NCBI RefSeq assembly: GCF_900240245.1
Contig: NZ_OESQ01000001.1
Span: 986,712-1,050,711 of the forward strand
Reading direction: 5' to 3'
Origin: Lachnoclostridium edouardi
GTDB taxonomy: Bacteria > Bacillota > Clostridia > Lachnospirales > Lachnospiraceae
Length of the DNA: 64,000 nucleotides
Position numbers and translations under genes: made by a program. Under the pieces are notes generated by a model that was not told the origin of the DNA, did not search any database, and saw only the letters and a list, made by a program, of their open reading frames with translations. The number at the start of each line of letters is the position of its first letter. Positions within the stretch are counted from its first letter, which is position 1. This document shows, piece after piece, positions 43,437 to 51,896 of this stretch.

Positions 43437-45179
43437 CTACTCCCTTACTACAACAAACAATGAAGCTTTTATCTCAGGGGCTCCCTGACACTCGGCAGTC
43501 ACCTCGTATACTCCCGGCATGTTGGGAGCTGTGTACATACCGTCCTGGCTGATAAAGCCCTGGTTATTTCCGGCTGTGCTCCATAATACCTGGGTTCCCG
43601 GCATTCCCTCGCAGACTGCCTCCAGATAACAAGATTCTCTAACTCGCATCTCCAATTTTCCCGGAAGTATATAAATTCTCTTTTCTTTGTCTCCTTCTTC
43701 CTCCTGTTCTGCCATTACTGCTTTCCAGTGAATCACTGCGTCCTGGCTGCTGGAAGCCTCTAAAAGTCTTAATCCAATCACAAAGGAGCCCTTTGCCATA
43801 TCTGCTCTGGCAGCGATTTCCGCCCTGATACCCATCTGCTCAAAAACCTCCGAAGACCCGCTGTAAAGCATGTCCTCCTCCTGAAGGCTCAGTTCAATAT
43901 GTACAGGACCCAGACCTAAACCGTGAAAAATTTCATGGGAGAAGAACCTTTGTCCCCGTTTTCCTCCTACGCCCAGATTTATTTTCACTGTACCCTGGGC
44001 CGTTTTCCACTGTCTTCCTTCTGTTTCCTTAGGCGCTCTGTCCTTTTTCTCTAAAACTACGCCTGAATCTAAACTGGATTTCTGCTTTTCCAGATTTTTA
44101 ATTTCCTGTCTCAGCAGCTCCGTCATGCTCATAATCAGACAGCTGCTGTAAACATACTGATCAAACGGCATGTTTTCTACTCTGTCTATGACATAAGCAT
44201 CCTCTGTCTTTATTAGATAGATTCTGCTTAAATAAATTCCCTGAGGATAATTATCCCTGACAGCTTCTACCATAGCTTCCTGGAAAAACTGCTCCTTCAC
44301 CTGACTGATTCTGTCTCTGCACACTACCGGAATGGAAAATCCCTTTTCTGATGAAAGCTTCTTTTCCTCTGTTCCGTAACGGAGACAAAATCTTTGAGGA
44401 CTTATTTTAAATTCTGCTTCCCCCTCTTTCAGATCCAAAGCTTTTAATCTGTATGTTTTCTCTGCCTTTCCCGCTCTCTGCAGTACTGTTTCCTCCACAG
44501 CTACTTCCATGGAGCCCCGACCGCCGCAGAATACTCCTGACAATTCTTCCGTAAAATTCAGAGAAATCATTGCCGGATTCCCCTTATTTTCAACTGTAAC
44601 AGACATCTCAAATTCTTCATTTGCCTGCACAAATTTTGGATATTTCTGGATTACAGTAAGCTGGCTGTCCTGATAAAGAATTGTTCTGCTGTACATCAGG
44701 CTGTCCACTGTAAGAGATACCTTGTCCGGCTCTCTGTCCGTCAAATAAAGGCGGTATCCTTCTCTGCTTTTATCGTAGTCAATTTTGTCTGTTCTAAAGT
44801 CTCTTCCTCCAGCCGCATTATAAGCCGGCATTTTATCCTGCTCGTCATACTCCAAGCAAAGATACACATAATCTCCTCGCCTGTTTTCCATTACAGTTTC
44901 AAAACCATCTATAGTAGACAATTTTCTTATTACAGGAGTGTCAGAAACAATCTCCCTGCCGGCAAAATCTAACGCCAATCCTGCCTCCACAGAAATACTT
45001 TTTTCATCTACCTCTACAACCTGGAACCCGGCGGCTACGCCGACGCCGTGAAGAAAACGATTATGAAGTCTTCTTTTATCGTTCATATATCGCTGTTCCT
45101 GTATAAAATCCTGCTCTGTCAGCAGTTTTCCGTAGTAATACTGATTTCTGTCAAAGGGAAAATACTTTAAATTTTTCAT
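43437..45179 (-). CDS. Baseplate-associated accessory protein (FYGxLL-type N-terminus, Ig-like C-terminus)
   Basis: 580 residues. The start FDRNQYYYGKLLTEQDFI, then EQRYMNDKRRLHNRFLHGVG and VAAGFQVV, is a conserved N-terminal module found next to baseplate genes of contractile-injection loci in many bacteria. The middle holds beta-sandwich-like stretches (TVENKGNPAMISLNF). The last 80 residues form an Ig-like domain of the WSTAGNNQGFISQDGMYTAP pattern. It has no signal peptide. It overlaps the gpI-like gene by 4 bases (ATGA). A role as a baseplate or fibre attachment protein is inferred. Confidence 0.68.
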   Translation of the reverse strand: MKNLKYFPFDRNQYYYGKLLTEQDFIQEQRYMNDKRRLHNRFLHGVGVAAGFQVVEVDEKSISVEAGLALDFAGREIVSDTPVIRKLSTIDGFETVMENRRGDYVYLCLEYDEQDKMPAYNAAGGRDFRTDKIDYDKSREGYRLYLTDREPDKVSLTVDSLMYSRTILYQDSQLTVIQKYPKFVQANEEFEMSVTVENKGNPAMISLNFTEELSGVFCGGRGSMEVAVEETVLQRAGKAEKTYRLKALDLKEGEAEFKISPQRFCLRYGTEEKKLSSEKGFSIPVVCRDRISQVKEQFFQEAMVEAVRDNYPQGIYLSRIYLIKTEDAYVIDRVENMPFDQYVYSSCLIMSMTELLRQEIKNLEKQKSSLDSGVVLEKKDRAPKETEGRQWKTAQGTVKINLGVGGKRGQRFFSHEIFHGLGLGPVHIELSLQEEDMLYSGSSEVFEQMGIRAEIAARADMAKGSFVIGLRLLEASSSQDAVIHWKAVMAEQEEEGDKEKRIYILPGKLEMRVRESCYLEAVCEGMPGTQVLWSTAGNNQGFISQDGMYTAPNMPGVYEVTAECQGAPEIKASLFVVVRE

Positions 45180-46315
45180 TTTCTATCTCCTTCCTCCACT
45201 CCGCTTCCGATTACTGTAAATGGAATAGCCGACAAACCGTCCAAGGTCAACGGACGATACTGTCCCAGGCTGCTGTTAATTCCCAGGTAAGAATAATCTC
45301 CCAGAAAAATATACGGCTTCAGCGGCACAATTCTCACTTCCATATAAGCCGGCGCAGCTTCCCTCACCAGCCTTTCAAGGGCCTGATAATCTCTGGATGA
45401 CGACAAATATTTTTCTTTTACCAAAAGCGTAAATACATTAGGCTCCCGTCCGTAAAGCCTTTCCAGCTCCATTTTTTTCTCTCCCAAAGCCTTAAATTCT
45501 CTTGTCTGCCACTCTTCCACAATGAAAGGTTCTTCTCCAGTGTAGAGAGCTACCATTTCTGCCAGCCCTTTTTTCGTTCCTCTTATTTCAAACAGCCGGG
45601 TAGCTTTAGAGGTAAGCTCTCTTAATTTTTGGCTGTTCCACATATAAATATTTCCGATGTCCAGCCACTCTGCAAGCCATGACAGAAATTCCTCTCCAGC
45701 TACAGCCGGCTCCAGACAAGAAGCGTCCTGCCTGATTCTTGTTTCCAAATCTTCGTACACTGACTGGAATATACTTAAATATCTCTCTAAAAAATCTGCG
45801 CTTTCTTTGTCCTTTTCATAAAGGCTGGGCAGAAATCTAAGCCATGTTTCTTTTGGAAAATAGACTGTCATATCCTTCAGCACAGGAAGCCCCCCGGTAC
45901 CTGCATACAATTCTGCTGCAAACCACATATATCTGCCCTTAATATCAAACAGCAGCAAATCCTCCGGGTCCTGTTCCTCCATTTGCAAAAACGGCCTGAA
46001 AATTCTTTTTTTCTCTTCAGCAGATATGGTCTCAGACTTTATAATCTCCTCCACATCCATTTCCTGCTGCCCCACCAGAATTTTTCTGCTGTCCCCTGCA
46101 TAAAAAAAGAAATTCACGAAAACGCCTAATGCCTCTGACGGAGTTCTCACAAATCTGTGCCATACAGTTTGATCCTCCCGGCTGTCTAAGATTCTGGAAA
46201 AAAATATCCCTTCTCCGCAATCTTCCTGCAAGGTCAGACCGCCGTTTTCCCATCGGCAGTTTTCCATATATCCTCTATTAAAATCCAACGGCTTATTAAA
46301 AACAAAATACTTCAT
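45176..46315 (-). CDS. P2 gpI-like phage tail/baseplate wedge protein
   Basis: 379 residues from the ATG at 46315 (MKYFVFNKPLDF); an in-frame ATG 12 bases earlier is also possible. The N-terminal 165 residues are beta-rich. Then comes the tail-protein-I core: WLRFLPSLYEKDKESADFLE, RYLSIFQSVYEDLETRI, FLSWLAEWLDIGN and the RLFEIRGTKKGLAEMV, YTGEEPFIVEEW run. The C-terminal region is Tyr/Leu-rich (YSYLGINSSLGQYRPL). In contractile particles this family forms the outer wedge of the baseplate with the J-type proteins. Its place directly after the J gene is the normal order. Confidence 0.8.
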   Translation of the reverse strand: MKYFVFNKPLDFNRGYMENCRWENGGLTLQEDCGEGIFFSRILDSREDQTVWHRFVRTPSEALGVFVNFFFYAGDSRKILVGQQEMDVEEIIKSETISAEEKKRIFRPFLQMEEQDPEDLLLFDIKGRYMWFAAELYAGTGGLPVLKDMTVYFPKETWLRFLPSLYEKDKESADFLERYLSIFQSVYEDLETRIRQDASCLEPAVAGEEFLSWLAEWLDIGNIYMWNSQKLRELTSKATRLFEIRGTKKGLAEMVALYTGEEPFIVEEWQTREFKALGEKKMELERLYGREPNVFTLLVKEKYLSSSRDYQALERLVREAAPAYMEVRIVPLKPYIFLGDYSYLGINSSLGQYRPLTLDGLSAIPFTVIGSGVEEGDRK

Positions 46316-46333
46316 TTGTCCACCCATCGTCCT

Positions 46334-48040
46334 TTAGTTGTTTACTACTATGCACTTTACGTCTTTTAAAACAGCCATACCTGTAGGAGGAAGAAATACG
46401 TCCCCGGTTCTGCTGCGTGAGATTCTGTTTCCCCTTGCCTCAATAGACAGCATATGAATTTTCGTAATACAATCCAGGCTGTCCAAACTGCCATATAAGC
46501 TTCCTCTGCTGATAAACGGACCAAATTTGCCTTCCATTTCCTTAAAAAATTCTGTTATTTTTCTCTGAATCTGCTCTCTGGCATGTAAGTATTCCGGCTT
46601 CACGCTGGCCTCCACATACACGCCGATTTCTGTATACTCTGGAGAATGAAGGCAGATTCTGGTTCCCAAAAGCCTTTTATCCTCTAAATAAGCCAGAATA
46701 TTTTTCTTGTATACAGAGCTTAAAATTCCTTCCCCGTTTTCACAGTAAGGTCTTACTGCCAAATCTACTACATTGTCTTCCAAATATTTTTCTTCTGAAG
46801 AAGGCAGCACTTTTACAGCCTGCACTCTCAGACCCGGCGTTTTTTTCACCAGCTTCTCATAATCACTTTCTGACACAGCTCTCTCTGACTGTCTCATTCT
46901 GGACGCCGCTCTCAAAGCGCATTCTTCCATAGTCTCCCCGTCTGTTCCTCCTTCGCCCTCCTCCAGAATTCTGCAGATAATATGCTCCTTCTCCACTTCT
47001 TTTCCGGCTTTCATATTGCCTGCGCTTCCCGCTGTGCAGAAGCAGCTGACAATTCTTATTTCTGTTTCCGGGGCCATGCCGTGAAAACTGTCTCCAAAAA
47101 TAATCTCCCCGGCTTTCTCGTCTACCTGGTAGCAGCATACCTCCGGGCCTACTGCGTCAAAATCCTCTACCTGCTCCCACATTTCATATACTCCCGGCTC
47201 AGTAAGGCTTTCCACTAAAATTATAAGCCCCTCCGACATAAAGCCTTCCCCGGGAATCTGAAACCTTTGCCCTGGAAATCCGTTTCCAACTCCTACACAT
47301 CTTTTATCATAAAATTCAGGCAGATAATAACTGGTCCACACCGTTTCATTGCTTTCTGCTTTCTGTCCATTTTTCAGCAAACGGTATCTGCTGTTTTCTT
47401 CTATGTACTGTTCTGTTTTGCTTCTGACACTATCTTTTCTCTCCCCCTGCTTCCAGCAAGCCTTAGTTTCTTTTTGGAGCAGACAAATATGGCGGAAGCT
47501 AAGACCTGTAATTAAGGGAACCGTATCATACTCCTGTTTTTTCAGCAGTAATCTTAAAAAATATCCTTCTATTCCCTCTTCCCTTATTTTTTCCATTTCC
47601 CTTTCCAGGGAAAAACGAATCCCGCCGCTTTGTATCAGAGCCAGGCTGCTGTCGCAAATAACCTTTGCCCTTTTCCATCCTTCTCTGGTTTTGTATTCTA
47701 CAGCAATTTCAGCTAACGGACTAAAATCCTTTTCCTGCTTTACCGGATTTCTTTTAATCCTGTACTCATCATACATTTGAAATGAAAGGCAGCACTCTTT
47801 TCCCGGTTCAATCGGCAAATCTAAACACATGAGAAACTGATTTCCCGCCTCAGGCTTTCTGCCAAAGGGATATACCATTATTTTGCTGTCCCGCCTTATG
47901 CTTTTCTCTCTGTGGAGAACACGTCCCTGGCAATCCTTTACAACAGCTGCCTGAATCCGGCTTTCAGGAAGATATTCTTCCCTTTCTGTCTCAAATACCA
48001 GATTTCCCGCCATAAAACGGCTTCCCTCAAACAGGATCAC
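46334..48040 (-). CDS. Baseplate J-type assembly protein, main part (reading frame split from its N-terminus)
   Basis: 568 residues from a GTG at 48040. It begins VILFEGSRFMAGNLVFETE, which in full-length relatives is the internal 'pAGTrF...lvFET' segment, so about 95 residues are missing in front. The late part carries the J-core: CALRAASRMRQSERAVSESDYEKLV, KTPGLRVQAVKVLP, VYVEASVKPEYLHAREQI, FFKEMEGKFGPFISRG and SLDSLDCITKIHMLSIE. The missing N-terminus is encoded by the next upstream frame, with a 4-base GTGA overlap. Either the protein is made as two coupled chains, or a one-base frameshift has split it. Confidence 0.8.
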   Translation of the reverse strand: MILFEGSRFMAGNLVFETEREEYLPESRIQAAVVKDCQGRVLHREKSIRRDSKIMVYPFGRKPEAGNQFLMCLDLPIEPGKECCLSFQMYDEYRIKRNPVKQEKDFSPLAEIAVEYKTREGWKRAKVICDSSLALIQSGGIRFSLEREMEKIREEGIEGYFLRLLLKKQEYDTVPLITGLSFRHICLLQKETKACWKQGERKDSVRSKTEQYIEENSRYRLLKNGQKAESNETVWTSYYLPEFYDKRCVGVGNGFPGQRFQIPGEGFMSEGLIILVESLTEPGVYEMWEQVEDFDAVGPEVCCYQVDEKAGEIIFGDSFHGMAPETEIRIVSCFCTAGSAGNMKAGKEVEKEHIICRILEEGEGGTDGETMEECALRAASRMRQSERAVSESDYEKLVKKTPGLRVQAVKVLPSSEEKYLEDNVVDLAVRPYCENGEGILSSVYKKNILAYLEDKRLLGTRICLHSPEYTEIGVYVEASVKPEYLHAREQIQRKITEFFKEMEGKFGPFISRGSLYGSLDSLDCITKIHMLSIEARGNRISRSRTGDVFLPPTGMAVLKDVKCIVVNN

Positions 48041-48324
48041 GCTTCCTTCTGGACCTTGGCTTTCAGCACAGCCGGACGCCGCTTCTTTGGAGTCATTCCT
48101 AAAAGCTTTAAAAACTTTCTCTTATGATGTTGGCCGATTTGGTCCATGTGAAATTGCTGAACCTCTTTTAAATATGAAAACATTTCCAGAAACGTAATGC
48201 CCGGGTCATGGTAATTGTAATCTGTCCACTCCGGATAAATTCCTGCAATCCTGCTTCTTGCCTCTCTGGCTATTTCCTCGAAACTGCTGTTATCCAGCTT
48301 TACCTCCGGCAGCATAGTCATCAT
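48037..48324 (-). CDS. N-terminal segment of the baseplate J-type protein
   Basis: 95 residues. PEVKLDNSSFEEIAREARSR, YPEWTDYNYHDPGITFLEMF and KFLKLLGMTPKKRRPA are the textbook N-terminus of 'putative baseplate assembly protein' families. It stops at VQKEA with TGA, and the next frame continues at exactly the point where the family sequence goes on. The stop and the next GTG overlap as GTGA. It lies 3 bases after the truncated J-type gene. Confidence 0.8.
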   Translation of the reverse strand: MMTMLPEVKLDNSSFEEIAREARSRIAGIYPEWTDYNYHDPGITFLEMFSYLKEVQQFHMDQIGQHHKRKFLKLLGMTPKKRRPAVLKAKVQKEA

Positions 48325-48327
48325 CTC

Positions 48328-49985
48328 CTATTGGGCCTGTACCGTAATCCTGTGAGCGCCGCTTACAGGAAGTACATATGGGCACTGCCCCATTTCTTCC
48401 GGATTTACCTCCACAGTCTCCTGACCGTTTCTGATGCATCCTGTTATAATTAAATTTCTCACTTCTTTTACTTCTTCTGCATTTTTCAGCACCATATCAA
48501 TCTGATTTCTGTCCGGCAGGGTTCCCACCTGCCATCCCTTTTCCAGGAAATTTCCGTTAATAGGATTTAAAAATTCAGATATCCTTTCCAGTACCTTACG
48601 GCGGCAGGAAAATATCTGCTGAAAATCTTCCACAATAATCTGCGCGCTTACCTGAATTTCCACAAACACCGGAGGCACAATGTGAAATCTTCCTCCTCCA
48701 ATCAGGTTTACCGGCGCTTTATCCTTTAAAAATTCCATAATGGTCTGTCTCAGGCTTTGAAAATACAAGCTGCTGTTTTCAAAATCCTTTTGAACTGCCA
48801 CAAGAGTTACATGGCCTGGTTTTCTTTCTCCCTGCTCTCCATATCCTGTAAAACATGCGGCTTTGCTGATAGAGCCGGCGGAAGCCAGAGCTAATTTTTC
48901 AAAGTCCTCCGGGGTTACAGCCTGAAATCTGTGTTTTAGCTGGCGTCCATGACGTTTCATGGCAGCCGCCCCTGATTCTCTGTCCCATCCTCCTGACAAA
49001 GGCAGAGGATTATCTGCCTTATTAATAAAGCCCGCCGTTAATTCCAGGCCTGTAATATGGCCCTGCAAAAAGTTCCCCGCCTGTCCTGCGCTTATAGAAT
49101 AATCTACCTGAATTCCGTTTAAAACACCGGGCGCCGGCTGTTTTCTACTGTTCTCGTCTTTAAATTCCAATATTCCCTGATTGTGGTCCAGCCTGTATCC
49201 CCGCTCCTTTTTCCCACTTTCAGTCTCTTCCTCCCACAGCACCCAAACCTCTGTCTCGGCTCCGTCTTCGCCATATATAATTTTCAGCCTTTTTTCACTG
49301 TCCAGCTGATCTCTCTCTGTCCGTGACAGCCGCCCTGTCTCATTCACCCATACCTGGGCTTTATAAATAGACTGGTTCAGCAGGTGAAATCTTACGTCTC
49401 CCTCCGGCTGATCTAATGTAAAAAACTCCTGAAATCCTGACCGGACTGTATGTACCGCAGTTCCGTTTAAATAGAAAGCCTTGATCCACGGCTTATTTTC
49501 TTCTGGCTGACTGTACATGGCCTCTGTTTCATCTACAATCCGAATCCAGTAACAGTCCTGGCCGAAAAGAACTGACCTTTCCATGCCTAAAAGCCCGTTA
49601 AAGGTAATTAAGCCTGTTTGTCCTAAATTTCTTGTCTCATCTACAGGATGAAATTCCTGAAATCTTCCCTCTTTCAAATATTCCCATTTAAGGCGGGGCT
49701 GCCTGTCCCTGTTTTTGCTTTCTGTCACAGCCAAAATCTTCACAGGCCCTCTATTTAAAGGTTTGTAAAATCCCAGGTACAGCCCGGGCTTCTCATCCTC
49801 TGTCAACTTTATGGGATCATACCCATACAAGCTTCCCAGACACTCCTCTGACCGGATCAGCCGCTCTTTCATATTATTCTTTTCTATAAAATACTCAGGT
49901 CTGACCCCACCGTCTAAATAGCGGTACTGAAAACTGGTTTCTGACAGCACCGGACTGATATACTGTCCTGTTGTCTTAAAACTGT
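48328..49985 (-). pseudogene. Second baseplate J-type protein, 5' end removed by the mobile element
   Basis: About 550 codons are recognisable, ending at the normal C-terminus. YRYLDGGVRPEYFIEKNN, WEYLKEGRFQEFHPVDETR, NGLLGMERSVLFGQDCYWIRIVDE, then AVTPEDFEKLALASAGSISKA and LPDRNQIDMVLKNAEEV follow the large J-type baseplate family (Afp11/Pvc11-like). Upstream of about 49985 the frame stays open to 50280, but there it is only the antisense of a recombinase gene, so the N-terminal half is lost. Without its start the gene is probably silent. Unless a second copy exists, this should stop particle assembly. An internal start cannot be excluded. Confidence 0.75.
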
Positions 49986-49991
49986 TAGCAG
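49980..49991. other. Left junction of the foreign region
   Basis: Within these bases the antisense baseplate coding changes to sense recombinase coding (QEDWLIFENTHEAIV from 49989, with an in-frame TAG directly before it). No obvious terminal inverted repeat or target duplication was seen. Confidence 0.6.
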
Positions 49992-51233
49992 GAGGACTGG
50001 CTGATCTTTGAGAACACCCACGAAGCGATTGTAGATAAGGAAATGTGGGAGCTTGCACAGAAACTGCGAAAGACACCGAGACGCCACGATACGCTTGGCG
50101 AAGCCAATCCGCTGACTGGACTTCTGTTCTGCGCTGACTGCGGAGCGAAAATGACCAATCACCGTTCCAAAGGCGGTACGGAGAACAATCCCTATCCCTC
50201 TGATTTTTACGATTGCTCCGCCTACACGCTGGCACATCAAAAGCGCACTCATGCTTGCAGCGGTCACTATATTCGGACAAAAGCGGTCAGAGAGCTTGTT
50301 TTGGAAACCATCCGAACAGCCAGTACCTTTGCTATCGCCAATCAGGATGAGTTTATGAAAAAGGTGCGTTCTGCTTCTCAAATCAGACAGGCGGAAGTCG
50401 CAAAGGATACCAAACGCAAGTTGAACAGAGACCGTAAGCGTATTGCCGAGCTTGATACCATTATCAAAAAGCTCTACGAATCTTTTGCTATTGGGCGCAT
50501 TACCGATGAACGCTTTGATACTCTGCTTGCAGAATACGAAGCGGAGCAGAAAACTCTTGTCACATCTGTATCGGATGCAGAATCGCATCTGTCCTCTTTT
50601 GAGGAAGATACTGACCGTGCGGCGCAATTCCTTTCATTAGCAAAGAAGTACACCGATTTTTCTGAATTGACTACTCCAATGATCAATGAGTTTATAGAAA
50701 AAATCATTGTCCACGCCCCGGAAAAGATTGATGGGGATCGAGTGCAGGAGGTTGAGATTTATCTGAAATTTATCGGACGGTTTGAACTGCCCGAACCGGA
50801 GCTGACACCGGAGGAGATCAAGCGGCAGGAACAGCTTCGCAGACACCGCATCAAGAGTCGGGAACGCTACCAAAAAATCAAGGCTGGTGAACACGCAGTT
50901 GGTCAGCCATTTAAGCTAATCTGTAAATGCTGCGGTGAAGAATTTGAATCTAAGCGGTCAAATACTCTGTTTTGCAGTCCGAAGTGCCGTACTAAATTTT
51001 ACCGGCAGGAAGCGGCAGAAAACCGAAAGCGGGAATGTGTCTGCGAGAACTGCGGAAAAACTTTTACCGCTACACGGAAAGATGTAAAATACTGCTGTGA
51101 TGATTGCAGGACGGAAGCAAACCGCAGGATGCAGAAAGAACGCAATGCTGCGAAGCAAATAAAAGAGAAAAAACCTGTATTGCTTGATAACCCGCCTATT
51201 AAAGAAAATGGACAAGAACAGAAAACCGCATAA
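49989..51233 (+). pseudogene. Large serine recombinase, C-terminal two-thirds only
   Basis: 414 codons, open from just after a TAG. It begins at the end of the Recombinase domain (LIFENTHEAIVDKEMWELAQ). It goes on through the zinc ribbon (GLLFCADCGAKMTNH, then ACSGHYIRTKAV), a long coiled coil (RKLNRDRKRIAELDTIIKKL, RITDERFDTLLAEYEAEQ) and a DUF4368-type tail (YTDFSELTTPMINEFIEKII). Two extra zinc-finger-like units near the C-terminus (CKCCGEEF...CSPKC and CENCGKTF...CDDC) add DNA contacts. The catalytic N-terminal resolvase domain with its serine is absent, so this copy cannot recombine. It marks the left edge of a mobilizable element. Confidence 0.85.
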
Positions 51234-51325
51234 TAAATGACGCTGAAGGCGACTTGTGAGAATAAAATCTCATGAGCCGCCTTCTTTGCGTTTTCAGCCG
51301 GATACGGCAGAAAGGAATAAAATTT

Positions 51326-51532
51326 ATGACAGAAAATGAAAAGAAACTTTTGCAGGCGAAGCATAGATTGGAAGAAGCACAGATGCGTGACCGGCAGAAA
51401 GAGCGAAAAGTACGGACACGGCGACTGATTCAGGAAGGTGCGATTTTGGAGAAAGCATTACCGCAGACAACACAGATGACTTTGGAACAGTTGGAGGATT
51501 TTTTGTGCGAAGTATTCAAACCAATCCGATGA
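51326..51532 (+). CDS. DUF3847 small mobile-element protein
   Basis: 68 residues from the ATG at 51326, with AAAGGA about 9 bases upstream. It is highly charged and helical (KLLQAKHRLEEAQMRDRQKE, RKVRTRRLIQEGAILEKAL) and ends in a short amphipathic helix. It matches the DUF3847 family that lies directly ahead of MobA/MobL relaxase genes in integrative mobilizable elements of gut Clostridia. A role as a relaxosome accessory or regulator is inferred from position. Confidence 0.7.
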   Translation: MTENEKKLLQAKHRLEEAQMRDRQKERKVRTRRLIQEGAILEKALPQTTQMTLEQLEDFLCEVFKPIR

Positions 51533-51540
51533 TTTTTATG

Positions 51541-51571
51541 AGCGACCGGCTATCGGTCGCTTTTTCTTTTT
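51541..51571 (+). terminator. Rho-independent terminator after the DUF3847 gene
   Basis: AGCGACCG, a 4-base loop and CGGTCGCT followed by TTTTTCTTTTT. It is a compact strong stem with a U-tract, 8 bases after the stop codon. Confidence 0.85.
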
Positions 51572-51896
51572 CCCGAAGGGCGCACTTACTCACCACCTGC
51601 AAAGCAGGCGGTGGTATCCCTCCCGTTGGTCGGGCTCGTGCGCTCCTCACGAACTGTCTTTCAGACAGTTCTCCAGAGGGGGCAGGCAATGTCGCAAGCG
51701 AACATTCCCTGTGCAGTCGGCTCTATATTTTGCAATATCAGCAAAACGATGAGGTGGCATATTGCCACCCCATCCCGCCGCCTGCCTGCGAAAACCTGCC
51801 ACCGGCAGCTTTTACGCAGTTATGGGTATCGCATTTCCGGCGACACCCATTTTCTCTTTTCAAAAGAGAAACAGAAAGAAAGGACGGTAAAAACAA
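51572..51896. other. Hairpin-rich non-coding region, probable transfer origin (oriT)
   Basis: 325 bases without a convincing gene, directly upstream of the relaxase. Several dyads are seen: ACCACCTGC/GCAGGCGGTGGT near 51589-51612, GAACTGTCTTTCAGACAGTTC near 51649-51669, GGTGGCATATTGCCACC near 51753-51769, and TTTCTCTTTTCAAAAGAGAAA at 51851-51871. Position and dyads fit a nic region recognised by a MobA-type relaxase. The nick site itself cannot be placed. Confidence 0.5.

Noticed and set aside
39046-50000. The operon as an ordinary prophage tail region
   Set aside because: No capsid, portal, terminase or lysis genes are in the window, while DUF4255, DUF4280, the FYGxLL protein and the AAA+ ATPase are hallmarks of contractile-injection loci.
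49990-50280. The open frame 48328-50280 as one intact 650-residue protein
   Set aside because: The first ~95 codons are antisense to a recombinase and have no baseplate character; the fusion is a product of the insertion.
49914-50894. Minus-strand open frames within the recombinase fragment
   Set aside because: They are antisense to zinc-ribbon and coiled-coil coding with normal recombinase signatures.
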